From Candidatus Sulfotelmatobacter sp. (GTDB lineage Bacteria > Acidobacteriota > Terriglobia > Terriglobales > Acidobacteriaceae), in assembly GCA_030041415.1 (NCBI GenBank), contig JASHNX010000017.1:1-47578 (forward strand): a stretch of 47,578 nt of DNA. The letters run 5' to 3'. A program made the translations under genes and the position numbers. The notes beneath the pieces are model-generated. The model ran no database searches and was not told the DNA's origin. It worked only from the letters and a program-made list of their open reading frames with translations. Below are positions 28,201-36,612 of the stretch, piece by piece; position 1 is the stretch's first letter; every line of letters starts with the position of its first letter.

Positions 28201-29279
28201 GCGGCCAAAATTTCCCCGCATCGACCACCAATCCCGTGCTGGCAGTCTTCGATCTTTTTTGTGGAGTGGCGGGCGTCGAAACCACGGCCCTTCAGGCTCT
28301 CGACGTACCTTTTGTGTCCGGATTCGGAAACGGCGGAATACCGGATGCTACTGGCAATCCGAACTGCGGCCAGAAGGGCGCACCGCTTTGCCAATACTAT
28401 CCAACTGGAGGGCCGAACTCTTTCTACAATCCGCAGTACACATCGCTGTTTACTTTGCGCTCGATCGGATTCTCGAACTACAACGCACTACAAGCCACGC
28501 TCCGGCGTCAAATGAGTCACGGCATTCAGTTCGACTTCAATTACACCTATTCGAAGTCAATCGATCTGTGCTCAGACGCCGAGCGCCTCGGAAACAGTGG
28601 CGCGCTCAATTTCAACGGCGGCTGTCAAATGTTCAACGCCTGGCAGCCTTATCTCTTCCGCGCAGTTTCTGATTTCGATACGACGCATCAACTGAATGCG
28701 AACTGGATCGTCGACTTGCCAGTCGGTCGAGGCCGCCCCTTCGCCACAACTATCAACCGTGCAATGGATGCCGTTATCGGAGGCTGGCAGCTTTCCGGCC
28801 TGTTCCGTTGGACGAGTGGCTTTCCCTACACGATCTACAACAACCCCGCCGACTACCCAACCGATTGGTATTGGGAGGGCGCGGCAATGCCAACCGTTTC
28901 GCACCTGAAGACTGGCGCCTTCCACCAGGCGGATGGCAACGTGAATATCTTTCCCGACGCGGCGACGGCCGAAGCTTCCTTTGATCCGGCACTGCCCGGT
29001 CAGGTTGGTGTGCGCAACTTTGTCCGCGGCGACGGCTTCTTCGGTGTCGACCTCGGGCTTTCGAAACGCTGGAACATGCCGTGGAATGAAAAACACACCC
29101 TGGCATTGCGTTGGGAAGTCTTCAACATCACCAACTCGACGCGTTTCGACTTCAACGATCAGAATTCCGCGAGCGCGAGTGAAAGCAACAACTCCATCGC
29201 GGTTCCGAACTTCGGCAACTATACGCACCTGATGACCAACCCACGCGTGATGCAGTTCGCGCTACGCTACGAATTCTGA
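25257..29279 (+). CDS. Oar-like TonB-dependent receptor with N-terminal carboxypeptidase-regulatory domain
   Basis: 1340 residues. The ATG at 25257 has AAGGGA five bases upstream. A signal peptide ends near FYAQ (residue about 27). Residues ~30-115 form a CarboxypepD_reg/CnaB-like fold ([21 protein letters not shown] to [24 protein letters not shown]). The plug domain follows (about 130-260: [66 protein letters not shown]), then a very long barrel whose last strand ends [10 protein letters not shown] with a terminal Phe. Oar-type receptors are greatly expanded in Acidobacteriota and are thought to move large substrates or serve surface functions. Placement next to exported hydrolases fits uptake of glycan or peptide fragments. 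A clear terminator follows. Confidence 0.95.
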   Translation: [1340 protein letters not shown]

Positions 29280-29309
29280 GTTTCACGCAGTCATGTCACT
29301 GCCCACGCG

Positions 29310-29332
29310 GGCTGCAGGAATCAGCCTTTTTT
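29310..29332 (+). terminator. Intrinsic terminator after the TonB receptor gene
   Basis: GGCTG-CAGGAAT-CAGCC followed by six T residues, starting 31 bases after the receptor stop codon. The stem can be lengthened by a G-T pair. It overlaps the last codons of the convergent single-REC gene, so on the plus strand it is a normal terminator while part of it is coding on the minus strand. Confidence 0.75.
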
Positions 29333-29689
29333 CAATAGGCGATCAAGTTCATGGAAAAGTATCTGCGATTTGACCGGCTTCGATAAGTAACCATCAAACC
29401 CAGCTTCCCGCGCTTTTTCTTCATCGCCGCGCATCGCCGAGGCGGTCACAGCGAGCACCGGCAAGCCTGACAGCTCAGGCTGTTCGCGAACTTTTCGCAG
29501 TGTCGCAAATCCGTCGAGGACAGGCATGTTCAGATCAAGCAACAAAACATCTGGCCTGCGTTGGGTCATCATTTCGAGCGCCTGCAGGCCATTCTCGGCC
29601 TCCTCGACAACATAATCGCGGGCGCTTAACAGTTCCCGGAGCAGCTCACGATTCACGGCATTATCTTCAACTACGAGAGCGGTTTTCAG
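29321..29689 (-). CDS. Single-domain response regulator (REC only), probable CTG start
   Basis: 122 residues if started at CTG 29689. The first ordinary start in frame (GTG 29656) would delete the first beta strand and the acidic pocket, whose residues are found just upstream as LKTALVVEDNAVNREL (Glu8, Asp9). Phospho-acceptor Asp52 (LLLDLNMP), Thr (AVTASAM) and Lys (GYLSKPV) are all present. The CTG is preceded by AGGAG with a six-base spacer. The next upstream stop is at 29747-29749 and no ATG, GTG or TTG lies between it and the CTG. It looks like a shuttle/phosphate-sink partner for the HPt-bearing hybrid kinase upstream on the same strand, 172 bases away. A frame error or mutated ATG is the alternative explanation for the odd start. 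Confidence 0.8.
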   Translation of the reverse strand: MKTALVVEDNAVNRELLRELLSARDYVVEEAENGLQALEMMTQRRPDVLLLDLNMPVLDGFATLRKVREQPELSGLPVLAVTASAMRGDEEKAREAGFDGYLSKPVKSQILFHELDRLLKKG

Positions 29690-29861
29690 TTGTGGCTCCT
29701 GGGTGTAGCGGCAACGTTGCTCCGCCGAATTCCGGCTAAAGAGAATCTACATGGAATATCTGATCTTTTCCGTAAAAATCGCGACCCCGATTCTCTAACG
29801 CGGAATAAAGAAGCTACCACGGCGCGCCCCGCGAAGGTCGATCCTTCAGCCGTTTGTGCCG

Positions 29862-32816
29862 CTAGAGAGAAGGAGATATCAGTTCGGGAGAGTCCAGCAC
29901 GTGCCGCATTGCCGCAGTGACGTTTCGAATTTCGCTCTTAAAGGGCTGAAGCAGGTTAGTAGCTGACCGCAAGTCTCCGGCGCGGCCGCTGCGTTCGAAC
30001 TCCCAAGCTTGTTCCGCAGCCTGAACGAGCCCGAGATATTTCAGCTCTCCCTTCAAGCCGTGAGCCGTTCTCTCGAGCGCCGCGATATCGCCCATCTCAA
30101 TTGCACGGGTCAGTTTCTCGATCTGTTTGGGGCTTTCCTCAAGAAAAATCTGAATCAGTTCCCGCAAGAGCGCTTCATCGCCGTCGACCCTTTCGAGCGC
30201 ATCCAGCGGATCCCAGGAGGACGCTTGCGCCTGAGCATTGGGAGAATTCCCGACAAGTTTGTTCTTCTTCTCAAGAATATCCGCAATCGTCTGTGCGATT
30301 TCCTTGCGGGTCACCGGTTTCGCGATATAGCCATCCATGCCGGCATCGAGACAAGTTTCGCGGTCGCCTTTCATCGCGTGAGCCGTCATAGCGACGATCG
30401 GAATATGCTCGCCGGAGGTTTTCTCAGCCTCGCGGATTTGCCGCGTTGTGGTCAGCCCGTCCATTTCTGGCATCTGCACATCCATAAACACGAGGTCAAA
30501 GATTCCTGCCCGAATCGCCTCGATGGCTTCTTTTCCGTTGTTGACGATTGTCGGAAGGTGTCCCACGTGTGTCAGCATGTGCAGGATCACTGTCTGGTTT
30601 ACGAGATTATCCTCGGCGACCAGAATTCGCAGGGGCGCGGATTGCCAACACGGCTCATCTTGAACCAGAGACTTCTCGTGGTTTTCGTTGTCCTGACTGA
30701 GAACTCTCAAGATTGCCGATAGCAGTTCCGATTTTCGAACCGGCTTGAACAGATAAGCGCCGATTCCTAGTTTCCGGCAACGCTCAACATCCCCTCGCTG
30801 GCCAGCCGAAGTCAGCATCATCACTTTCACGCCGGCTAGCTCCTCGCATTCGTTGATCTGCTGCGCCAAATCGAAGCCGCTCATTTCGGGCATGCAGCTA
30901 TCCGCGACGACGAGGCGAAAAGCCGTTCCCGCGGCTTGAGCTTCCTTTATCTTGTGAAGAGCCGACTGGCCGTCTTCGGCGCTGACGGTTTGCATTCCCC
31001 AGCTTCTGGTCATATCAACCAGGATTCTGCGATTCGCCTCGTTATCGTCCACCACCAGAACCGGAATACCCCTCAGTTCAGATGAATCGGCATCGATAGC
31101 ACTGAGCGACCGCTGCGCCGGCTCAAAACGTGCGGTGAAGTGAAAGGCGCTGCCCTTGCCGGGCTCGCTATCGAGCCAGATTCGGCCGCCCATCAAAGCG
31201 ACGAGGTGAGAACAGATGGTTAATCCGAGTCCGGTTCCACCGTAGTTGCGTGTCGTGCTGCCGTCAGCCTGGGCGAACGCCTCGAAAATGAGCTGATGTT
31301 TTTCCGCCGGAATGCCAATGCCTGTGTCGGTCACACTAAAGTGCACTTGCGCCTCGCGGCTGTCGTTCGACTCGAGTTCGGCGCGCAGGATGACATCCCC
31401 ACTCGGCGTAAACTTGATGGCGTTTCCCACAAGATTGATCAGAATCTGGCACAGTCTTCCTGAATCTCCAACCACATACTCAGGAATTTCAGACGCGATA
31501 TGAAATGTCAGCTCCAGACCTTTTTGGTGTGCGCGTAACGCCAGAGCCTTCATCGCGTCGCCGACGGTATCCTGTAGATGAAATTCGGCTGGGCAGAGCT
31601 CCAGCTTTCCTGACTCAATCTTCGAAAAATCGAGAATGTCATTGATTACCCGCAAGAGCGAATCGCCAGACGCCTTGAGCATTCCGAGGTAGTCGCGCTG
31701 CTCGGCCGTGAGTTTGGTATCGAGCACTAGCTCCGCCATGCCCAGGATCCCGTTGATTGGGGTCCGTATCTCATGGCTCATGTTCGCCAGAAACTCGCTT
31801 TTCGTCCGGCTTGCTTCTTCGGCTTTTTGCTTGGAAGCAAGAAGCTGCACATTGACTGCCTGCAGCTCAGCTGTCCGCTCCATGAGCTCAATGGCGATGC
31901 GATGCCGTTCGGTGACTGCCGACCCGACCAGCAGTCCCAACGCCGAGAGGACGAACATCAGCAGCGCAAGCTTCGAGAGCAGCACGGTGTTTGCGGGATA
32001 GCAATGCAAGGCCACCACGATTCCGAAGTTGATCGCCAGCAGCCCCGTGGCAACCCGGCGAATGCCTTGGCGCATTGCAATCCAGATTGCAGGGATGAAG
32101 CACAAGAAAAAGAGCTGGAACTGTGCAAGCGTCGATCCGAACATCGCCCACAAAAGAACGCAGATCGATAAGGCTTGGCTTACGCCCTCGGCGATCAGCA
32201 AGCCATTCGCGCGCTTCGCGCCGGTTGATCGGACAGCTCCTGACCTGCATTGCGCCGTGGGCGACAACTGCCTTCGTACCCAAGGGACCACATGAATGAG
32301 GAAAAAAGGGGCGACCCCTAGTAATCCGATTTCGTCGCCGAGAAACCAGACGGATGCAGACGGCCAGAATTCATTCCAGCCAATCGTGTGGTCGGCTGCC
32401 AGGCAAGCCACGCCGAGAACCGTCGAAGCGAGCGCAGCAATCGTAGTGACGCATACGTAGAGCACTACATCGCGCCGGCGGCGTAGGACTGAGTCAATTT
32501 TCACGCGATCGCGAAGAACATAGGCCGCTGCCGCATAGAGGCCAGCGCCACCGAGCGTACCGATCGTTTCGCCGTAGGTAGCGAAAGATTGGTCATAGAA
32601 AAATCTTCCGGCAATCGAACCCGAAAGAAAAACCAGCGGTGCATACCACGGATTGATGCCGAGCAGCAGAGCGAGCGCCAGCCCCGTAGCCGGATACCAG
32701 ACGACGTAGCCGAGGCGATTTACCACGATCACTTCCGGCCGAGTCACAAGAAGCGAGAGGGCCAGAAAGCCAATCGCGAATAAAACATGCCGGAATATCA
32801 AGTTACGTTTACGCAT
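29862..32816 (-). CDS. MASE1 hybrid histidine kinase with two REC domains and an HPt domain
   Basis: 984 residues from the ATG at 32816, which overlaps the previous gene's end in ATGCGTAA. Residues ~1-305 form a multi-helix MASE1-type sensor ([30 protein letters not shown]). Then come a linker coiled coil, HisKA with [18 protein letters not shown] (His348), the ATPase domain ([23 protein letters not shown]), REC1 (Asp639, VADSCMP), REC2 (Asp779, FMDVQMP) and a C-terminal HPt with AHGLKGE (His919). All phosphotransfer residues are present, so a full His-Asp-His-Asp relay is possible, with output to separate REC proteins such as the neighbours. MASE1 is known from kinases and diguanylate cyclases, but its signal is not known. 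Last gene of the REC/GGDEF/kinase operon. Confidence 0.95.
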   Translation of the reverse strand: MRKRNLIFRHVLFAIGFLALSLLVTRPEVIVVNRLGYVVWYPATGLALALLLGINPWYAPLVFLSGSIAGRFFYDQSFATYGETIGTLGGAGLYAAAAYVLRDRVKIDSVLRRRRDVVLYVCVTTIAALASTVLGVACLAADHTIGWNEFWPSASVWFLGDEIGLLGVAPFFLIHVVPWVRRQLSPTAQCRSGAVRSTGAKRANGLLIAEGVSQALSICVLLWAMFGSTLAQFQLFFLCFIPAIWIAMRQGIRRVATGLLAINFGIVVALHCYPANTVLLSKLALLMFVLSALGLLVGSAVTERHRIAIELMERTAELQAVNVQLLASKQKAEEASRTKSEFLANMSHEIRTPINGILGMAELVLDTKLTAEQRDYLGMLKASGDSLLRVINDILDFSKIESGKLELCPAEFHLQDTVGDAMKALALRAHQKGLELTFHIASEIPEYVVGDSGRLCQILINLVGNAIKFTPSGDVILRAELESNDSREAQVHFSVTDTGIGIPAEKHQLIFEAFAQADGSTTRNYGGTGLGLTICSHLVALMGGRIWLDSEPGKGSAFHFTARFEPAQRSLSAIDADSSELRGIPVLVVDDNEANRRILVDMTRSWGMQTVSAEDGQSALHKIKEAQAAGTAFRLVVADSCMPEMSGFDLAQQINECEELAGVKVMMLTSAGQRGDVERCRKLGIGAYLFKPVRKSELLSAILRVLSQDNENHEKSLVQDEPCWQSAPLRILVAEDNLVNQTVILHMLTHVGHLPTIVNNGKEAIEAIRAGIFDLVFMDVQMPEMDGLTTTRQIREAEKTSGEHIPIVAMTAHAMKGDRETCLDAGMDGYIAKPVTRKEIAQTIADILEKKNKLVGNSPNAQAQASSWDPLDALERVDGDEALLRELIQIFLEESPKQIEKLTRAIEMGDIAALERTAHGLKGELKYLGLVQAAEQAWEFERSGRAGDLRSATNLLQPFKSEIRNVTAAMRHVLDSPELISPSL

Positions 32817-33831
32817 GCGCGATTCCGCTGCTGCACTTGAAGGTTTCATCCAGAACCGGGCGCGGATCGCATTTTCCAATCACCACGCGATTACGGCCGG
32901 TTCGTTTCGCCTCATAAAGCGCCGAATCTGCTACCGCAAGAAATTCAAGATCGTGTGCTCCTTTAGAAGCCACCACGCCTCCAATACTCACCGTCGCTTT
33001 CACACTCGCCGTTTTTGTCGTAATCGGAAGATCCGCGATGGCGCTGCGAATTCTTTCTGCAACCATGTGCAAATCCGCCAGCGTGCAATTGGTAAGAATC
33101 GCCAGAAATTCCTCGCCGCCGTAGCGTCCAACAAAGTCATACGAGCGGACGGCTTGGCCAATTCGGTAGGCAGCTTCTTTGAGCACTTCGTCGCCAATTA
33201 GGTGCCCGTGTGTATCGTTGACGTTCTTGAAATGGTCGAGATCGACCATCAGGATTCCAGTGGAAGTACGAGTTCGAGCGCCGCGCTGCATTTCCGACTC
33301 GAGCAGGTGCAAAGTTGCGCCGCGGCTCCACAAACCGGTGAGTGCGTCGTGCGTGGCCTCAAAGCGGAGCGCCTCGCGAGCCTGGATCAGTTCTCTCTGC
33401 AGGGCAAGAATTCTCTTGCCGGTTCGAAGGCGCGCGCGAAGTTCGCCGATATTAAACGGTTTCGTCAAATAATCGTCCGCGCCGGAGTTCAGCCCCTCGA
33501 TGACGTCTTCTTTTTCGTCCTTACCCGTCAGCAGCACCACATATTGGTACCGGTCGTCTTGTTTTTGGCGAATTCGCCGGCAGAGCTCAAGGCCGTCGAT
33601 GCCCGGCATCATCCAGTCAAGGATTAGAAGCTCAGGCGGATTCGGTTGTTGAAGTATCTCCCACGCTTCCGTTCCATCCTCTACAACGATTGCCTGATAA
33701 CCCCAGTTTTGCAGTTGACGTTCAAGAACACGCCGGAAGACCGCATCGTCTTCGGCAACCAAAACCGTTTGCGACGATTTTGTTGGTGCATTCTGCTTGG
33801 AATTATCTGAGATATTCATTGCATTAAGCAT
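32809..33831 (-). CDS. Response regulator diguanylate cyclase (REC-GGDEF)
   Basis: 340 residues. REC (about 21-140) has Asp27-28, phospho-acceptor Asp72 (LILDWMMP) and the Lys in DDYLTKPF. A short coiled coil ([28 protein letters not shown]) leads to a GGDEF domain with active-site RYGGEEF (GGEEF 238-242) and [10 protein letters not shown]. An RxxD inhibitory site (RSYD, 229-232) lies five residues before GGEEF, so product inhibition by c-di-GMP is expected. This is the PleD/WspR-like class that makes c-di-GMP when phosphorylated. The start overlaps the upstream REC gene by eight bases (ATGCTTAA), and its own end overlaps the hybrid kinase start by eight bases (ATGCGTAA). The three genes must be cotranscribed. 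Confidence 0.95.
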   Translation of the reverse strand: MLNAMNISDNSKQNAPTKSSQTVLVAEDDAVFRRVLERQLQNWGYQAIVVEDGTEAWEILQQPNPPELLILDWMMPGIDGLELCRRIRQKQDDRYQYVVLLTGKDEKEDVIEGLNSGADDYLTKPFNIGELRARLRTGKRILALQRELIQAREALRFEATHDALTGLWSRGATLHLLESEMQRGARTRTSTGILMVDLDHFKNVNDTHGHLIGDEVLKEAAYRIGQAVRSYDFVGRYGGEEFLAILTNCTLADLHMVAERIRSAIADLPITTKTASVKATVSIGGVVASKGAHDLEFLAVADSALYEAKRTGRNRVVIGKCDPRPVLDETFKCSSGIAHA

Positions 33832-34429
33832 GCAGCTTCTCCAGCGAGAGTATTGACTGCTGATGAGCGGTCACTTCATTCAATTCGCGAGGCAGGTCGG
33901 GAGGGCTGGCTAAGCCAGAGGCGCTGAGTCCGTTCGGTTCCTGGACCGAATCCTCTTCGCTGCCCGGAGAGAACGGCCAGGCGGCTAAATTGTCGAAAAT
34001 GTTTTTCTCACGATACAGCCCTTGGCAGACCAAAGTAGACTTGGCTTCGACCGCGTCTCGCCACCCGAGTGCACGTTCGCCCATCCGAATGCGGGCGCAA
34101 AGGTCCGCGGGATCAAACGGTTTCGTGATGTAATCGTCCGCCCCTGCGCGAAGGCCGGAAACGACGTCCGCCTCACTGTTTCTTGCAGTAAAGAGAATCA
34201 AATACATGGACGAAAGAGCTTCATACGATCTGACTTTGCGGCAAAGCTGCGGTCCACTGAGTCCGGGCATCACCCAGTCCAGGATCGCCAGCCGCGGCGC
34301 GCCCGGCTGCTGCAAGGCAGCCCACGCCGCATCGCCGTCGTTCGCAAATACCAACTCGTATTCGCGTCCCAGAACCTGCTGGAGAATATTGCGAAAGAAA
34401 CTCGTATCTTCTGCAATGAGTAACTTCAT
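33824..34429 (-). CDS. Response regulator with REC domain and ~80-residue unassigned C-terminal tail
   Basis: 201 residues. REC covers about 1-120: MKLLIAEDTSFFRNIL with Glu7-Asp8, Asp51 (AILDWVMP), Thr (LFTARN) and Lys (DDYITKPF). The tail (after GERALGWRD) has a short helical segment and a Pro/Ser-rich stretch, and matches no output domain I know. The ribosome site is GGGAG six bases before the ATG. First gene of a three-gene operon whose coding regions overlap by eight bases each. A sigma-54-like promoter lies 55-70 bases upstream. Its partner is probably the operon's own hybrid kinase, and it may act by protein contact. Confidence 0.92.
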   Translation of the reverse strand: MKLLIAEDTSFFRNILQQVLGREYELVFANDGDAAWAALQQPGAPRLAILDWVMPGLSGPQLCRKVRSYEALSSMYLILFTARNSEADVVSGLRAGADDYITKPFDPADLCARIRMGERALGWRDAVEAKSTLVCQGLYREKNIFDNLAAWPFSPGSEEDSVQEPNGLSASGLASPPDLPRELNEVTAHQQSILSLEKLHA

Positions 34430-34483
34430 AAATGACTCCCACTGATTACCTGTGCGCTACCACGACACCTCGCACACAGTAAT

Positions 34484-34499
34484 TGCAGGAGCCATGCCA
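34484..34499 (-). promoter_or_regulatory. Sigma-54-type -24/-12 promoter of the REC/GGDEF/kinase operon
   Basis: On the minus strand TGGCATGGCTCCTGCA matches 10 of the 12 defined positions of TGGCACG-N4-TTGCA, with the invariant GG and GC exactly 10 bases apart. The expected start of transcription is near 34473, giving a leader of about 44 bases before the ATG at 34429. The NtrC-type activator gene lies immediately upstream on the same strand. Confidence 0.5.
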
Positions 34500-34721
34500 T
34501 CGGCGCAAAAATGCCCCACTCACAGATCTTCAGCGCACAAATCTTTTAATTGCAGTCATTTCGGAGAGGAGCGAGCGGCCTATCTACCGTGTCAGGGCAG
34601 AAGGAAGAAAGCGGGTTCTGTCTACATTCGAGGATTTTGTCCATTTCTCAGACATTCCAACGCCTTATCTGAGGCCCATCGTCCTTATAGATAAGAAGAG
34701 TTCTGAGCGATGAGGAACCCG

Positions 34722-36095
34722 TTAGGCGGGTTCGTGTTCCTCGCCCACTTTCATTTTGGAGAGCATCTGGTAAATGGTGGCCCGGCCGATGCCCAGTATT
34801 TCTGCAGCGCGCGCCTTGTGACCACCCACTGCCTCTAACACGCGCAGAACGTGGCGCTTCTGCACCTCTTCCAGCGAAAGAAACGTTTCGTCCGTCGAGG
34901 TCTGATCCTTCCGATTACGCAGATTTTCGGGAAGATCGTCAATGTCGATCACGTTTCCCTCGGCCATCATGCACGCATTTCCAATCACGTTCTCGAGCTC
35001 GCGGATATTTCCCGGCCACAGGTAAGCGGCCATGCACGCCTGCGCTCGCCGCGTCAGACCTGCAATCGGCTTGCCGTAATCGCCGGCGAACTTCTCGAGA
35101 AAATGCCGCTCGAGCAACGGGAGGTCCTCGGCCCGGCTCGCGAGATTGGGCAGCATGATCTCAACCATCGCCAGCCGGTAATAAAGATCTTCGCGAAATT
35201 TTCCCTCACGTACCATGGCTTTTAGGTCGCGGTGGGTCGCCGCGATAACCCGCACATCAATGTTGCGCGGAGTCACGGAACCCACCCTTTGCACTTGCCG
35301 GTTCTGCAGCACTCGCAGCAGTTTTGCCTGCGCCTGCGGAGAGAGTTCGCCGATTTCGTCGAGGAAAATGGCCCCACCGTCGGCGTATTCAAACAATCCC
35401 TGTTTATCCTGCGTAGCATCCGTGAATGCCCCGCGAACATGCCCAAAGAGCTCGCTTTCCAGCAGATTTTCGACCAATGCGGAGCAATTGCAAACTGCGA
35501 ATTTGCCCCTGGAAGCCGGGCTTAACCGATGCAGGGCTTGCGCCACAAATTCCTTGCCGGTCCCGGTTGCACCGGTAATCAAGACCGTTCTGAAGTGCGG
35601 TGCGACCCGTCGAATTCGGGCGAAAACATCTAGCATCAGCGGGCTGCGGCCCACCATGCCTTCGAACTTGCACTCCTCCAGCAGCTCTTTATCCAGACGC
35701 AGGGTTTTTCGCCGCTGTGCCGCCTGGCCTAAGAGCGCTTCGAGTCGACCGCGCAATCTCTCCACATCGAGAGGTTTTGTCCAATAGTCAGACGCGCCTT
35801 TGCGAATCGCTTCAACGGCCGACTCGGTCGAGTAATGGCTCGTTAAGAGAATGACCTCTGTGCCGGGGTCGATTGCCAGGATCCTTTCCAGCAGTTCAAT
35901 TCCGCTGAGCTTCGGCATTACTAAATCCAGCAAAACAATGCGCGGCCTGGCTTTTCGAAATATCTCTAGCCCCGCCTCCGGATCGGTTGCGGTCAGGATG
36001 TCAATCTCGGCGGGATCAAGCGCAGCTCGGATCAGATCGAGGTTTTCAGGAGTGTCGTCAATGGCGAGCAGTGTAAGAAGCTTCGGCTCGCTCAT
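34722..36095 (-). CDS. NtrC-family sigma-54-dependent response regulator (REC-AAA+-Fis HTH)
   Basis: 457 residues. REC (about 7-125) has Asp13-14, Asp57 (VLLDLVMP), Thr84 and Lys107. The central AAA+ domain has Walker A GATGTGKE (175-182), the sigma-54 contact loop GAFTDA (222-227), Walker B GGAIFLDEIGE and the arginine-finger region. The C-terminal Fis-type helix-turn-helix is at about 412-448 (VLRVLEAVGGHKARAAEILGIGRATIYQML). The usual loop is GAFTGA; here the second Gly is Asp. When phosphorylated it should form a ring and open sigma-54 promoters. Candidate targets are the operon at 34429 and the SBBP gene at 36692, both with -24/-12-like sites. GGGAG lies six bases before the ATG, which overlaps the stop of a possible 47-codon ORF. 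Confidence 0.95.
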   Translation of the reverse strand: MSEPKLLTLLAIDDTPENLDLIRAALDPAEIDILTATDPEAGLEIFRKARPRIVLLDLVMPKLSGIELLERILAIDPGTEVILLTSHYSTESAVEAIRKGASDYWTKPLDVERLRGRLEALLGQAAQRRKTLRLDKELLEECKFEGMVGRSPLMLDVFARIRRVAPHFRTVLITGATGTGKEFVAQALHRLSPASRGKFAVCNCSALVENLLESELFGHVRGAFTDATQDKQGLFEYADGGAIFLDEIGELSPQAQAKLLRVLQNRQVQRVGSVTPRNIDVRVIAATHRDLKAMVREGKFREDLYYRLAMVEIMLPNLASRAEDLPLLERHFLEKFAGDYGKPIAGLTRRAQACMAAYLWPGNIRELENVIGNACMMAEGNVIDIDDLPENLRNRKDQTSTDETFLSLEEVQKRHVLRVLEAVGGHKARAAEILGIGRATIYQMLSKMKVGEEHEPA

Positions 36096-36235
36096 CTCGC
36101 GCTCCCGGCAGCTCGTTTAAGAAGTGCAATCCAAACAGAAAGCGAGCACAGGCTTGGATCGAAGAGAAATGACGCGGATTCATGCGGCGTCGTTGTCGAA
36201 ACAGATGCCGAGACCCTTACTTCTTTCCTGAACAT
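36092..36235 (-). CDS. Possible 47-residue upstream ORF coupled to the sigma-54 activator gene
   Basis: An ATG at 36235 preceded by GGGAG (spacer four) opens 47 codons. The TGA stop overlaps the ATG of the activator gene (ATGA arrangement), the geometry of translational coupling. The peptide begins MFRKEVRVSASVSTTTPHES and has a hydrophobic patch (LCSLSVWIALL) near its end. No family is recognised. It could be a small coupled protein, a leader peptide or a chance frame. The activator has its own adequate ribosome site. Confidence 0.35.
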   Translation of the reverse strand: MFRKEVRVSASVSTTTPHESASFLFDPSLCSLSVWIALLKRAAGSAR

Positions 36236-36254
36236 CGTACTCCCACCCCGCGGT

Positions 36255-36275
36255 GCGAGAGTTGACTGCTCTCGC
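36255..36275. promoter_or_regulatory. 21-base perfect dyad, candidate enhancer site (UAS) or hairpin
   Basis: Arms GCGAGAG and CTCTCGC with the seven-base centre TTGACTG. It lies 160 bases upstream of the NtrC-type gene and about 340 bases upstream of the sigma-54-like element of the SBBP gene, so it sits between divergent genes where an activator-binding enhancer would be expected. Confidence 0.4.
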
Positions 36276-36612
36276 TTGTATAGGGACGAAGAATTAACTC
36301 GCTCCGTCCGATGGTTTAATGTTGATTCCCACCGCAGGGAAACAGAAATTAATCAAAGCTTAACTCAGGAAAACCGCAGCGAGTCAAAAAAAGCTGGCCG
36401 TCTTCTTTACGAGGATGGTAACCGGGATTACTAGAATATCCACGACAAGTCTTAGTCGGTAACGTATTACCCCACGCGACCACAATTCCCAGGATCAGAC
36501 AAAATCCAAATAGCAGACATAACTGCGGTACGCTTTTCCTTGCCAGAATTCAATAAGTTCGATGTAAGTCTTAGATAACAATTGACTTGATTAAAAGCGC
36601 TAAATCCGCGTG
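36276..36612. other. AT-richer intergenic stretch between divergent genes
   Basis: About 340 bases with no ORF that looks coding. It is visibly richer in A/T than neighbouring genes and contains runs such as AATTGACTTGATTAAAAG. No promoter with good -35/-10 spacing could be assigned with confidence. Confidence 0.5.

Noticed and set aside
34716-34732. AACCCG-TTAGG-CGGGTT hairpin at the end of the sigma-54 activator gene as an intrinsic terminator
   Set aside because: The 6-pair stem is followed on the minus strand by CCTCATCGC with no T-run, and it overlaps the stop codon; not enough for a terminator call.
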